DNA of 10,000 bases from Actinidia chinensis (Eukaryota > Streptophyta > Magnoliopsida > Ericales > Actinidiaceae): NCBI GenBank assembly GCA_009663005.1, contig CM018888.1, positions 3,399,112 to 3,409,111 of the forward strand, given 5' to 3'. Both the position numbers and the translations under genes were made by a program. Below, piece after piece: positions 1 to 6,895 of the stretch (position 1 is the stretch's first letter; each line of letters opens with the position of its first letter). Under the pieces are notes generated by a model, which saw only the letters and a program-made list of their open reading frames with translations, was not told the DNA's origin and searched no databases.

Positions 1-61
1 AGACTTATATTCAACTATTCAGACCCACTTTTTAACCGATGTGAGACATAGGATTGTAACA
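1..61 (-). repeat. Partial terminal repeat (3' LTR on the minus strand)
   Basis: The part of the second LTR that falls inside the window. It aligns with 378-437, with about seven substitutions and one single-base gap. It ends gtaaca, matching the end of the complete copy. Confidence 0.8.
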
Positions 62-299
62 TACCACCACGCTCCGCAGCCAACATCCACGTTGACCCAC
101 TCTATCGACACTGACCCAACGTTAGCCCTTTCCTTCTAGGCGGCTTTACTCACCTATTAGTATTCAACAGTGAAGTATTGTACCCAGTCACAATACTAGG
201 GTGTCTTAATCCAACTTATTGGTCGCCCCTTCCGTACTCGCATATGATCCCATACTCGCATAGATACGTTCGATCCCATACTCGATGTGGTGGCTGGCT

Positions 300-312
300 G
301 GCTTTGATACCA
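300..312 (-). other. tRNA primer binding site of the TRIM
   Basis: The minus strand reads TGGTATCAAAGCC, complementary to the 3' end of plant initiator methionine tRNA except at one base (A for G at the ninth position). It lies two bases inside the LTR, the normal place for priming minus-strand DNA synthesis. Confidence 0.75.
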
Positions 313-314
313 AA

Positions 315-437
315 TGATACGAAACCTTGGGTTAAACTCACTCTTGAAAATCGGCTTACAAGGGAAGAGTGTCCAAGAGGCTTATATTCAAGTGTTCAGA
401 CTCACTTTTAACCGATGTGAGAGTTAGGATCGTAACA
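315..437 (-). repeat. Complete terminal repeat (5' LTR on the minus strand)
   Basis: A 123-bp repeat bounded by TG (315-316) and CA (436-437). It abuts the primer binding site with a two-base spacer. The right end matches the partial copy at 1-61. The left limit rests on the TG next to the primer site, because the matching part of the other copy is outside the window. Confidence 0.75.
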
Positions 438-541
438 AAATCATTGGCAGTTTTGTTTTTCCCTATGTTAAGTGGGTTCAACATTCTTCATTGGATGGGT
501 TCAATGAAAGCATTACACTTTTCAAAGGAAATTTTCTATCC

Positions 542-563
542 AGTGGGTTCAATTGAACCCACT
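542..563. repeat. Perfect 22-bp palindrome
   Basis: The half-site agtgggttcaa is followed at once by its exact reverse complement. The same half-site occurs again at 471-481, and a related gatgggttcaa at about 495-505, so the motif is locally repeated. The sequence resembles dispersed non-coding repeats of plant genomes. I assign no function; it may be the remnant of a terminal or subterminal repeat. Confidence 0.6.
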
Positions 564-1507
564 TTGGACTTTGTAGAGCCGCGGCTGCCGCCCAGGATTG
601 TATCCATTGTGTTGGTAAGGTTAAGGCATTTGTAAATTAGCATTAGACAAAGTATCAGTTGGTCCATAAAGAGAAAAAGGAATTTGCCTACCACCATCTG
701 CTCCAATACAATTGGCTTGAAAAAAAATAGTGTTTGTGTATTGGGAGATGAAAAGTGAATTTGGCACGTGAATTTGTCGTATTGAATCTATCTATTTATG
801 TTTTTTGTTTTTTACCTTATTTTTTTCTGGTGAAAATAAATAGAGCATACCTTTAGATTGGAGTTGTGAGGAGATGGGTAACCATTGTTATGACTGCGTT
901 TTTTTACTATGCTGATTGCTCAATAATGCCTTAGAGGGAAGCCACAAACTAATACATTAGTTAACAACTTGACAGTCCAATTTCTGTTAGCTTTGTAGTG
1001 GATGTGGCATTCCTGCCTCTGGCAAGCCAACTTGCTTCTAAAGTCAGGATGTTCATCTTAAGAACGTAGTATTATGCGATTCGAAAATGACCCATGCCAA
1101 GCTTTTGACGCATTTTTGTTATATGAATGTATGCTTCGTTTCATATAGTGTATGCATGAATGCTTTGTTTCAACAAGAGTTAAGATAAAATCGTGCTTTA
1201 GGATCCTTTTGATTAGGATGAAAATAATGATGGAAAATGAAAAATGATAGAAAGTGAAGTGAAAGAAAGGAAAAAGAAAAGAACATTTATTTCTCATGTA
1301 TGTTTGATTGGGTAGAAAATTTTGTAAGAAAATGATAGAAAAAATTAGTTCCTGAGTTGGATAGTAAGAAACTTGCAAGAAAATTTAACTTTTTTCCTAA
1401 ATTGCCCTTATCCATTTTAAACAAAATAATAGTCGCTCAAATCTACCCATATCAATGCTCATTAGTATTATGGGCAATATTCCAATAGAGTAATTTATAA
1501 ACCCGTC
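564..1507. other. Gene-free stretch, mostly decayed intergenic DNA
   Basis: No reading frame here looks conserved. Visible items are a CACGTG hexamer at 765-770, an imperfect direct repeat of about 23 bp (1121-1143 and 1150-1172, sharing atgctt.gtttca), and a purine-rich stretch at about 1208-1385 made of short gaaaa/gatagaaa-type words. The purine stretch explains the phenylalanine-rich open frame on the opposite strand. A CACGTG hexamer is too common to call a regulatory site. Confidence 0.5.
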
Positions 1508-1523
1508 ATCTATCTATCTATCT
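1508..1523. repeat. Short ATCT microsatellite at the viral left edge
   Basis: Four perfect copies of atct directly precede the ATG of the coat protein remnant. The viral similarity seems to start here, so this may mark the left breakpoint of the insertion. Confidence 0.7.
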
Positions 1524-1607
1524 ATGCTTAAAACAACTTCTGAAAATATATCAGAGGAAGAGGATCTTGAAAAAATGTTTCAGGATTTACAAAATAATAA
1601 TGAAATA

Positions 1608-1655
1608 AATAAAATTGGTTATACACCAAATGATAAAATTGGTTATGTACCAAAT
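1608..1655 (+). repeat. Two 24-bp tandem units in the coat protein N-terminus
   Basis: The units at 1608-1631 and 1632-1655 are near-identical and in frame. Each encodes an eight-residue block containing KIGY and PN. They sit in the disordered acidic region before the capsid core. Differences are confined to the first codon and the codons around tatacacca/tatgtacca. Confidence 0.85.
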
Positions 1656-2552
1656 AAATATCACAGTTCTTATATAGAATCATCTAGACATTATTATCCT
1701 AGACCAACTTCTCAAGATGTGTTCTATGAGGAAAATTATTATCATAATCAAGTATTATTTTCTGGTAGTAATATTTATTGTTGGAATATTAATGGTATGA
1801 TTGAATATCACATCACTGGAGTAATGCACCATATGATGATGTATGCTAATGTTTGTAAATTAAATGGTAATAATGACAAAGAAATAGCTACAATGATTAT
1901 ATTAGGATTTGTAGGATCTTTAAAATGTTGGTGGGATAATTATCTTACTATTTCTCAGAGAAATGAAATATTACAATCTGTTAAAACAGAGTATAACAAA
2001 ACAGGTCAGGCTTTTCAAGTATCTGATGTATTATAAACTTTAATCCAATCTATCCTATATCATTTTGTAGAACAATTAACAGTAACGCTGAAAGTCAAAG
2101 ATATTTAATTCAAAATCTAAAATGATTATCTTTAAACACACATTTGATGGTATAAAGATGTGTATTTAGCAAAGGTTATGATTGAGAACTACTGCTTATT
2201 GAAAATCTAAATTTATAGATGGTTTACCTAGCTTATTTGCTGAAAAGGTAAGACAACAATTAAGAGGAGATAATGCTACAATTGACTATGATTCATTTAC
2301 TTATGGTCAATTAATATCTGCAATAGTAAAAGAAGGTTTAAAACTTTGTAATGATTTAAAATTACAAAAACAAATTAAGAAACAAAACTTAACAGTAAGA
2401 AAGAGTTAGGATAGATTTGTGATCAATTTGCTATAGATATTCCTATAACTTATCCTTCTAAGTCTCATAAATCTCATAAAAGAGATAAAAAAGAAAAGAA
2501 ATATGTTCCTAAAAAATATAGAAAACCTAAAAAGGAATATAGATGTAAACTT

Positions 2553-2600
2553 TCTAAAGAAAGTTATAATCAGTCTTCTAAAGAAAGTTATAATCAGTCT
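2553..2600 (+). repeat. Two identical 24-bp tandem units before the zinc knuckle
   Basis: The units at 2553-2576 and 2577-2600 are identical, in frame, and encode SKESYNQS twice in the basic linker between the capsid core and the zinc knuckle. Perfect identity in an otherwise decayed gene suggests either a late duplication or a short-lived slippage product. Confidence 0.9.
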
Positions 2601-2913
2601 TCTTATAAGATGTCTAAGAAAGAAAGTAATAAAAATAACATTATATGTTAAAAATGTGGTCGTCCAGGACACTATTCAAACAAATGTAAAATGAAACAAA
2701 AGATTAATAATCTTGCAATTGAAGATGATTTAAAATCTAAATTAATGAAACTACTTATTAATAGTAGTTCCTTTGAGTCAGAATCTGAGCCAGAAGTATC
2801 GTCTGATAATGAATTAAATGAGTTAGAAGATTCAGAATAAGTTCAACTCTCTATCTCTCTCTAAACCTTGTACAGTTGTACTCACTCCCTCCTTTGTAAA
2901 ATTTTCCTTGATC

Positions 2914-2919
2914 AATAAA
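2914..2919 (+). terminator. Polyadenylation signal, plus-strand viral piece
   Basis: AATAAA within gatcaataaaag, 74 bases after the coat protein stop, inside the 34-nt block shared with the opposite arm. Confidence 0.7.
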
Positions 2920-2980
2920 AGTTCTTCATGTTTGATAGATCCTGAATTAATTGGTTCGTGACGCAGAAACAACGACTAGT

Positions 2981-3001
2981 ATGCTAACAGATTTATCATC
3001 A
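2981..3001 (+). pseudogene. First codons of viral ORF1, plus piece
   Basis: An ATG at 2981 begins MLTDLSS, identical to the start on the opposite strand. Viral homology ends at 3001, where the second piece begins. Beyond that the frame reads antisense viral sequence, so the apparent 69-residue open frame across the junction is an artefact. Confidence 0.6.
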
Positions 3002-3063
3002 TATATGGCCTCTTCATCTATCTCTTCTAATATTTCTTCAAATGATGATAAATCTGTTAGCAT
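3002..3063 (-). pseudogene. First 20 or so codons of viral ORF1, minus piece
   Basis: The ATG at 3061-3063 starts MLTDLSSFEEILEEI, a glutamate-rich N-terminus that continues through the 41-nt centre of the inverted repeat. It is cut at 3002, where the opposite piece begins. In caulimovirids the first ORF after the leader usually carries the movement protein or the polyprotein; too little is left to say which. Confidence 0.6.
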
Positions 3064-3205
3064 ACTAGGCTTCTGCCGACAACAGAACCAAATTAGATCC
3101 AGGATATATCAAACTGGAAAGAAACTTTTATTGATCAAGGAAAATTTTACAAAGGAATGAGTGAATACAAGGTTTAGAGAGAGAGAGCGCGCTGAACTTA
3201 TTCTG
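3043..3205 (-). repeat. Right arm of the viral inverted repeat: RNA-end region in minus orientation
   Basis: The reverse-oriented partner of 2833-3001. Reading on the minus strand it starts about 32 nt downstream of the TATA box, with a CT-rich tract (3174-3193), then AATAAA, leader and an ATG at 3061-3063. The perfect blocks are 3123-3156 and 3043-3068. The two leaders differ most between the polyadenylation signal and the ORF1 ATG, so they come from diverged copies and not from a recent local duplication. Confidence 0.85.
3127..3132 (-). terminator. Polyadenylation signal, minus-strand viral piece
   Basis: AATAAA on the minus strand, in the same gatcaataaaag context as the plus copy. It lies about 75 nt downstream of the predicted transcription start. 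This is the normal pararetroviral layout, in which the signal is bypassed on first passage and used on the second. Confidence 0.7.
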
Positions 3206-3445
3206 CCTTCACAAGGGGAAGGCAATCCCTATATATAGAGGGGATGGAACCCCATAATACATTCACGAGTAGACAACATTATGTTTGCTTTTGAAAATAA
3301 TACAACCTTTACACTGTTTTCTTTTTGAAAAAGTAAATAGTAAAACTCATTAATTTGTAACCAAAAGATAAGGTTACCGACAACTTTTCAAAATATCTGC
3401 TTGCTTATGTCATGAATGATGTCATGGCTTATTGCGGGGACGTCG
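3206..3445 (-). promoter_or_regulatory. Pararetroviral pregenomic RNA promoter
   Basis: Read on the minus strand, a TATA box (cctctatatataggg, core 3230-3237) lies about 30 nt before the start of the sequence shared by both arms, which predicts initiation near 3205. Further upstream (about 3402-3425) are two TGACAT-type half-sites, TGACATCATTC and TGACATAAGC, and a palindromic GACGTC at 3439-3444. They resemble degenerate TGACG-type activator sites known from the CaMV 35S class of promoters. The distance to the TATA box is longer than in CaMV, and no activity can be inferred. The promoter lies between the ORF2 stop and the RNA-end region, the usual intergenic position. Confidence 0.65.
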
Positions 3446-3487
3446 TCTGTTGTCTTCATTTAATGAAGCTCAAAAATCAGCTAATTG
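3241..3487. other. Viral intergenic region upstream of the promoter core
   Basis: The non-coding stretch between the ORF2 stop (3488-3490) and the TATA box on the minus strand. It is AT-rich with a few short runs and no reading frame. It contains the activator-like sites described under the promoter. I see no plus-strand gene here. Confidence 0.55.
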
Positions 3488-4944
3488 CTATTCTTGAAGA
3501 TCCATATCCTCAGAATTAGTATCTTCTTCATAAGGATCTTGTCCTTCTTCAGCTAACACGCCTTCTTCATTTTCTTTACGGATCCCATGGATGAGTCATA
3601 ATTGGTAAAAGAATGCTGGAATTGCTCTTTGAAATATTGCATACATTTTTTCATAAGATCTAATTTTAAAATATTGGGGTTTTCAGATTTAATCTGATCC
3701 TTGAGTAAATTAAAGGGATTAAAAGATGATTTACTTAGGAAGGATTATACTTCCTTGCTATTAACTTGATACTAAGAAAAATATTCATCAGTTTTTTTAT
3801 TAATTTGTTCAAAAAGGTCGGCAATATTCTTTTGGAAAAATTATTCTACCATTTTACCCAAAACTGATGAAATCCCATTTTCATATCCATGGAATTCCAA
3901 ATTCAATGTAGAATAAAACCATATTATAGTTATAGGGTAGATTATTTTTTTCCCTAAAAAGAGGATGCCATACTTCCTATCTTTTATATGCTTCCACAAT
4001 ATTGGAAGGTAGAATATTCAGAACAGACGCATATATGAGCCACCAATCTTAAAACCAGTACCCCACAAGATTTAATAATCTGGTTGTCAAGTATGCTTAT
4101 TCTTCTTGTTCTGGTATAAGAACATAGGGTAGAATCCATACTAATGATCCCAATAATTATACTGATGAACAATATCATTAATCTTTATGGCTTTGGCATT
4201 TGTAAGATCAAATCTCCAAGAGCCTGGTTTGATAACCTTCTTGATGATGCATTTACTATAAATAATAGTATTGTTGGGATCATTTGGAGATTCTCGTGTT
4301 TGACTAATATTCATACTGTCTAACTGAATCATTATGGCTTCAAAATAATCACGAGATTTTCCTGATAAGGAAGGTATCTGATACGGGGCTAGATATTTCA
4401 TTCTGATTGCCCATGCATCGTCTATAAGACTGATGTTTTCTTGCTCAATACAGCAAACATGAAAAGGAAAATTCTTTCAAATATAATCTGAATCTTCATT
4501 GGCTATAATCTTAGACATAGTTTCCTTCATAGGAACATCTTCTTTACTTTTTTGGGAATGAGAAGAGGATGATGAACCAATATATCCACCCTTCTTTGTA
4601 TATGGTTTGGTGGCCACAAGAGTGAAACCATCGTCATCAATAGATATATGGGAAGACAATATTCTACCTTTTCCTCTAGGGGTATTACCCCTTCCACTTC
4701 ATGATGATGCCATCTGCATATAATCAGACAAAAGCAATATGCTTTAAGATTTTGTATACAATTTTTCTACCTGCGCTTTAAGGTTGTGAATTTCAATAGT
4801 TAGTCTAGAGAGTAAATCCATTTTATAATATGGTTCTCCATCATAATCTATGTCTTTATATAATAACTGACGATGTTGATCTTTAAAATCTTTAATTTGT
4901 TTTAATAATTTATTTATTTTTCTTCTATCAGTTTCACCGATCAT
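3488..4944 (-). pseudogene. Decayed ORF2 of the pararetrovirus, with N-terminal coiled coil
   Basis: About 485 codons of the second viral ORF, a protein whose function is, as far as I know, unknown. The first 66 codons (4944-4744) are open and look like a coiled coil (INKLLKQIKDF; LKAQVEKLY). In-frame stops follow at 4744, 4699, 4477, 4141 and 4087. Between them come a GRGNTPRGKGR basic patch, DDDGFTLVATK, and the best-preserved core (YQIPSLSGKSRDYFEAI, NNTIIYSKCIIKKVIKPGSW, HQYNYWDH). Downstream several frameshifts occur; FYIEFGIPWI, NIADLFEQINKKTDEYF and KSSFNPFNLLKDQIKSENPN are readable, then an acidic tail (AEEGQDPYEEDTNSEDMD) up to TAG 3488-3490. Alternatively the 66-codon frame is a separate small gene and ORF2 starts at ATG 4717-4719, 24 nt after its stop. 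Both are in the same frame, so one gene with an acquired TAA at 4744 is simpler. It is followed by the viral promoter. Confidence 0.72.
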
Positions 4945-5089
4945 AATTTAATTTTTCTGAAGTCAGTTTAACCGATTCTTTTCCTTGTAGGATGTAGCAG
5001 GCGATATTACAAACCAATAGACTATTGGAGGGAGTAACCCCTGTCCAGCAATGATAATTAACCTTTGTATTTAGGCTTTGTTGCTGACA
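4934..5089 (-). pseudogene. Possible C-terminal tail of the viral polyprotein
   Basis: A frame of 51 codons open from 5089 to TGA 4934-4936 (YHCWTGVTPSNSLLVCNIAC; LTSEKLNYDR). Its stop overlaps the ORF2 ATG in ATGATCGGTGA, a compact overlap typical of pararetroviruses. A stop at 5093-5095 bounds it upstream, and I recognise no reverse transcriptase or RNase H motif. The case rests on position and the overlap; it may be host or non-coding sequence. Confidence 0.35.
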
Positions 5090-5092
5090 GTT

Positions 5093-5518
5093 TTATCGGG
5101 CACTATCCAGATAGCAAAAAAAAATTAGAAGATTTGTTTGCAGAAAATGTTTTAAGCCTTCATTAGGCTGAGAGAAAGAGGGCAAGAGAAGATATAGTTC
5201 TGCAGAAAGATGGTATAGGGGTAAGTCTGTCTTGATATTGTTTTCAGAGGCACTTTTATCAAGTTTCATGCAAAGGTTCACCAAGAAGTCATTGTGTGAC
5301 TAATCACCAACAGGATAAGGGAGGACGTGAAGGAGAAAATAGGAAACATGAGGAGAATGAAAGGAGCAGCACCAGAGAATTTGTGAGGCAGAGGGAGAAT
5401 TAGCATTTAGCAACCATCGTAAAGTTAAATAATCATCCAAAAAGGAAAATCTTTCATGTCTCAAAAATACATGTTCATTGGGGTCCGAAACGCCAACCAA
5501 GCAATCCCTTTCCAGGTG
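5093..5518 (-). pseudogene. Unrecognised minus-strand frame with one internal stop
   Basis: One frame is open over about 140 codons except for a stop at 5300-5302. It has no ATG near its upstream limit (TGA at 5519-5521). The predicted peptide (DPNEHVFLRHERFSFLDDY; LYHLSAELYLLLPSFSQP) is not biased to one residue, unlike the chance frames elsewhere in the window. I do not recognise it. It could be a decayed host exon, more of the viral insert, or chance. Confidence 0.2.
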
Positions 5519-6338
5519 TCAGCACCGCCATCCCCATATGTCTGTTTGTCATACTACTTAAGCAGTCAGTAACTCATGTTGACGCAAAAATTTCCTCAAG
5601 ATTGAATATCGCCAAAACTTGAAGGTGTAAATTTCATACAAACAACTTGATGTTGGACTTGCAAGATAATATTTATTAGTATTTTTAAGTAATTAAGACT
5701 AATTTGGAGTGAGCCTCTCAAATAAATTTGATTTATTTTCTGTATCTAGAGAAGCAATCTACCAAGAGGGGTAGTGACTCGCCTTATCTTTTCAATGAAA
5801 AATGTCTATAGTTGAGATGATTTAGTTACCTGAATTTCTTTTTTGTCATTTTTTTTCCGATAAGTAAAGCAAATTTCACTAAAAACAAAAGATGGAAGCT
5901 TCTTTTCTTTCTTTCTTTTTCTGTCCCTCTTGTTACTTGTAAAGTATTGTCACTATAGTTTCTACATGAAGAAGCACGATACAAACATGATGTAGAGGCT
6001 GAGATAATATTTTTGAAAATGAAAACCCATACATAGCACATACATATGGATGAGATATCTATGTATATGGTAATAACAAATGCCATATTTTATGTAGTGC
6101 GGGAAATTATAATTATTATATGAAAATAATAGCAAAAAATGCCTTTTTATGTAAGAAAAGAAGTGAAGGTAGAAAATTCAATTACCTCACTTCTAGAAAT
6201 CACAAATTGAACTATAAAAGATTAAGGTTTTTTAAAGCATAAAATTTGGATCTGGGATAAATTTGATGATACAAGAGGTTCTTTTGGGTATTCAATGGCC
6301 TTTATTTATGTACTTAATTTTTCAAACTCATGCCAAGA
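5519..6338. other. Gene-free stretch
   Basis: AT-rich DNA without a supported gene. It includes a pyrimidine-rich run at about 5900-5935 (ctttctttctttttctg) that accounts for part of a minus-strand open frame. I see no repeats with clear ends, RNA genes or promoter features. Confidence 0.45.
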
Positions 6339-6346
6339 CCATAGAT
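6339..6346. repeat. Left target site duplication (ccatagat)
   Basis: Identical to 8112-8119 and directly outside the inverted end of the 1.77-kb element. Confidence 0.7.
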
Positions 6347-6433
6347 CTAGGAAGCACGGACACTCCTCCGGAGGCAACGTACCCATGTCGACACTCGGAC
6401 AACGTGGGACACGTATGGACACGTCACGTGGAC

Positions 6434-6543
6434 GTGTCTATTTTTTTATTATAATTCTTACTTAGGACATGGTGTCTAGATCGTGTCCAAAATAGGACAT
6501 GCGTTATGTCCCTAGCGTGTCTATTTTTTTATTATTAATTCTT
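6434..6543 (+). repeat. Direct repeat, 83-bp period, in the left subterminal region
   Basis: The 27-bp word starting gtgtctatttttttatta occurs at 6434-6460 and, with one or two changes, at 6517-6543. The spacer carries further ggacat/atgtcc words. Subterminal repeats of this type often bind transposase in class II elements. Confidence 0.65.
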
Positions 6544-6837
6544 GTCTTTTTTTTTTGCTGATTCTTTTTCCTAGCCTTCTCTTCATTATTCTCTCCGATT
6601 ATGATTGGTGATGCCTGTTGTTTCTATGGATTGATGAAATATATTTACTAAAAAGCCTTAAATGATATGTGGTTTATCTCCTTGTGTCCATGTTAGTCTT
6701 TTAGATGATGATATAGTTATGTTATGATTGTTAATGCTTTAAGTTATAGAAGACCATGTTATTTTTATTTTATTCGTATTATCTTGCAATGATTTAATAC
6801 CCTTGATTATAATATAATATACTAGTGGGAGAGAGAA

Positions 6838-6856
6838 GCCCGTGCTATGCACGGGC
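6838..6856. repeat. Perfect 8-bp hairpin, gcccgtgc/gcacgggc
   Basis: The stem 6838-6845 pairs with 6849-6856 around the loop tat. It lies 17 bases inside the proposed left end of the nested element. GC-rich hairpins of this kind recur near one end of many short plant repeats. Confidence 0.8.
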
Positions 6857-6895
6857 GAGTAATTCGATAAACTAAGAGGATTAAAATCGTCCATC

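Larger units (their letters stand above)
1..437 (-). mobile_element. TRIM-like miniature LTR retrotransposon, truncated by the window start
   Basis: A non-coding LTR element read on the minus strand. Seen: the first 61 bases recur at 378-437 with about 87% identity and one gap (both copies contain ttttaaccgatgtgag and end gtaaca). The complete right repeat runs from tg at 315 to ca at 437. Two bases inside it, 300-312 read on the minus strand as TGGTATCAAAGCC, one mismatch from the usual plant initiator-Met tRNA primer binding site. Next to the other repeat the minus strand is purine-rich (ggagcgtggtggta, 62-75), as expected of a polypurine tract. The interior is only about 253 bp and has no gag or pol, which defines the TRIM class. 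The repeat divergence indicates an old insertion. The left target duplication lies outside the window, so it cannot be checked. Short open frames here are chance. Confidence 0.8.
1524..2840 (+). pseudogene. Decayed pararetroviral coat protein gene with CCHC zinc knuckle
   Basis: The capsid protein of a Florendovirus-like pararetrovirus, which would package the viral nucleic acid. The first 170 codons (1524-2033) are open: an acidic N-terminus with two copies of an eight-residue IGY.PN repeat, then the capsid core with YCWNINGM and LKCWWDNYL. A TAA at 2034 and further stops at 2106, 2118, 2133 and 2145 break a poorly conserved middle. The stretch 2148-2207 (WYKDVYLAKV) is still in the first frame. 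It shifts by one base to read 2212-2406 (GLPSLFAEKV, TYGQLISAIVKEGLKLCND), then returns to the first frame from about 2403. A stop at 2412 and a lysine/serine-rich basic stretch follow. The zinc knuckle (C codon 2646, C 2655, H 2670, C 2685; spacing C-x2-C-x4-H-x4-C) has a stop inside it at 2649. An acidic serine/glutamate tail ends at TAA 2838-2840. I see no protease or reverse transcriptase after it. It is a fossil, not functional. Confidence 0.82.
2833..3001 (+). repeat. Left arm of the viral inverted repeat: RNA-end region in plus orientation
   Basis: From cagaataagttca (2833) to the ORF1 start codons this arm matches the reverse complement of 3043-3205. Two blocks are perfect: 34 nt at 2890-2923, which includes the polyadenylation signal, and 26 nt at 2976-3001. 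The order is CT-rich tract, AATAAA, leader, ATG (2981). By analogy with other pararetroviruses this is the repeated terminal region (R) plus leader of the pregenomic RNA. There is no promoter upstream, only the coat protein gene, whose stop codon lies inside the shared sequence. Confidence 0.85.
1508..5089. mobile_element. Endogenous pararetrovirus cluster (Caulimoviridae, Florendovirus-like)
   Basis: Two pieces of an integrated plant pararetrovirus in opposite orientation. The plus-strand piece carries a coat protein gene and an RNA-end region. The minus-strand piece carries a possible polyprotein tail, ORF2, the intergenic promoter and the RNA-end region. The genus assignment rests on my recognition of the coat protein (a WWDNYL segment and a C-terminal CCHC knuckle followed by an acidic tail) and of the ORF2 core. 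It is recognition, not a search result. All coding parts are broken by stops and frameshifts, so the cluster is a fossil. The right limit is uncertain by about 100 bp. No reverse transcriptase or protease motifs are present in the window. Confidence 0.8.

Noticed and set aside
1..437. Cassandra-type TRIM with 5S rRNA-derived repeats
   Set aside because: No 5S-like promoter or rRNA sequence can be seen in the terminal repeats, and the LTR is shorter than in Cassandra.
178..635. Two overlapping plus-strand open frames
   Set aside because: They start at TTG or GTG, lie in the TRIM and the palindrome region, and show no conserved features.
1058..1378. Minus-strand open frame of 106 codons
   Set aside because: It lies opposite a purine-rich stretch and is dominated by phenylalanine, isoleucine and serine; no recognisable domain.
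2406..2672. Minus-strand open frame of 88 codons rich in F, R and I
   Set aside because: Antisense shadow of the lysine-rich linker of the coat protein.
2936..2980. A tRNA-Met primer binding site in the viral leader
   Set aside because: Both leaders contain ttggttc at a plausible place, but the similarity to TGGTATCAGAGC is too weak to call.
2951..3160. Plus-strand open frame across the viral junction
   Set aside because: It begins in one viral piece and continues antisense through the other, so it is a product of the inversion. Only the first seven codons after the ATG at 2981 are genuine ORF1.
6421..6440. ABRE/G-box cluster (cacgtg, gacacgtatgg) as a stress promoter
   Set aside because: The words belong to the GGACAC-rich subterminal repeats of the transposon and no gene follows.
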